DNA of 6,183 nt from Thermoplasmata archaeon (GTDB lineage Archaea; Thermoplasmatota; Thermoplasmata; Lutacidiplasmatales; UBA184). Position 1 is the stretch's first letter; each line of letters begins with the position of its first letter. The translations under genes were made by a program, and so were the position numbers. Positions 6,145-6,183 of this stretch are shown in pieces. The notes beneath the pieces are model-generated. The model had not been told where the DNA came from, ran no database searches, and was given only the letters and a program-made list of their open reading frames with translations. The DNA is taken from contig JASHXS010000113.1 in the NCBI GenBank assembly GCA_030043405.1, positions 1 through 6,183 of the forward strand. Reading direction: 5' to 3'.

Positions 6145-6183
6145 GAGGTGCCGGCGCAGGGTGGCCTCCGCCGCGGTGCACGA

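Noticed and set aside
6061..6183. A possible promoter or ribosome binding site upstream of the gene.
   Set aside because: No TATA-like or AT-rich element is present. A GGAGG in the 6170-6160 region lies about 20 bases before GTG 6144, too far for a normal ribosome binding site.

Overview
The window is almost entirely one protein-coding reading frame on the minus strand. Read from position 6183 down to 1 (first codon base at coordinates divisible by three), the frame is open for 2061 codons with no stop. I translated it completely by hand. Its C-terminal end lies beyond position 1, and its true start is either close to the right edge or beyond it. Sequence and codon bias in this frame are those of a real protein; the long open frames on the plus strand and in other minus frames are arginine- or proline-rich low-complexity shadows of it.

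The product is a giant, exported, probably surface-anchored protein. From the N-terminus (right) to the left edge it has: a signal peptide or anchor (about 6027-5952); a first block of PKD-type beta-sandwich repeats (about 5940-4744); an inserted non-PKD beta-rich domain ending in an HTFN motif (about 4740-4390); a second block of five PKD domains with WxFGDG-type cores (about 4380-2950); a short acidic segment resembling thrombospondin type 3 calcium-binding repeats (about 2946-2670); a long beta-rich region with a tyrosine-rich core and paired cysteines (about 2670-841); and a hydrophobic, mostly helical C-terminal region with several possible membrane segments (840 to beyond 1). About 36 N-glycosylation sequons (N-x-S/T) are spread along the chain.

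The organism is most likely a high-GC archaeon. Reasons are the multi-PKD architecture, high sequon density, nearly exclusive G/C third codon positions, and no Shine-Dalgarno motif at plausible starts. A member of the Thermoplasmatota or a related euryarchaeal lineage is my best guess, but this is inference and a bacterial origin is not excluded. There is no second gene, RNA gene, mobile element, CRISPR array or clear promoter in the window, so operon context cannot be judged. The interest lies in the architecture: an adhesin-like PKD stalk, a possible calcium-dependent hinge, an unrecognised tyrosine-rich domain and a membrane-active C-terminal region in one polypeptide.
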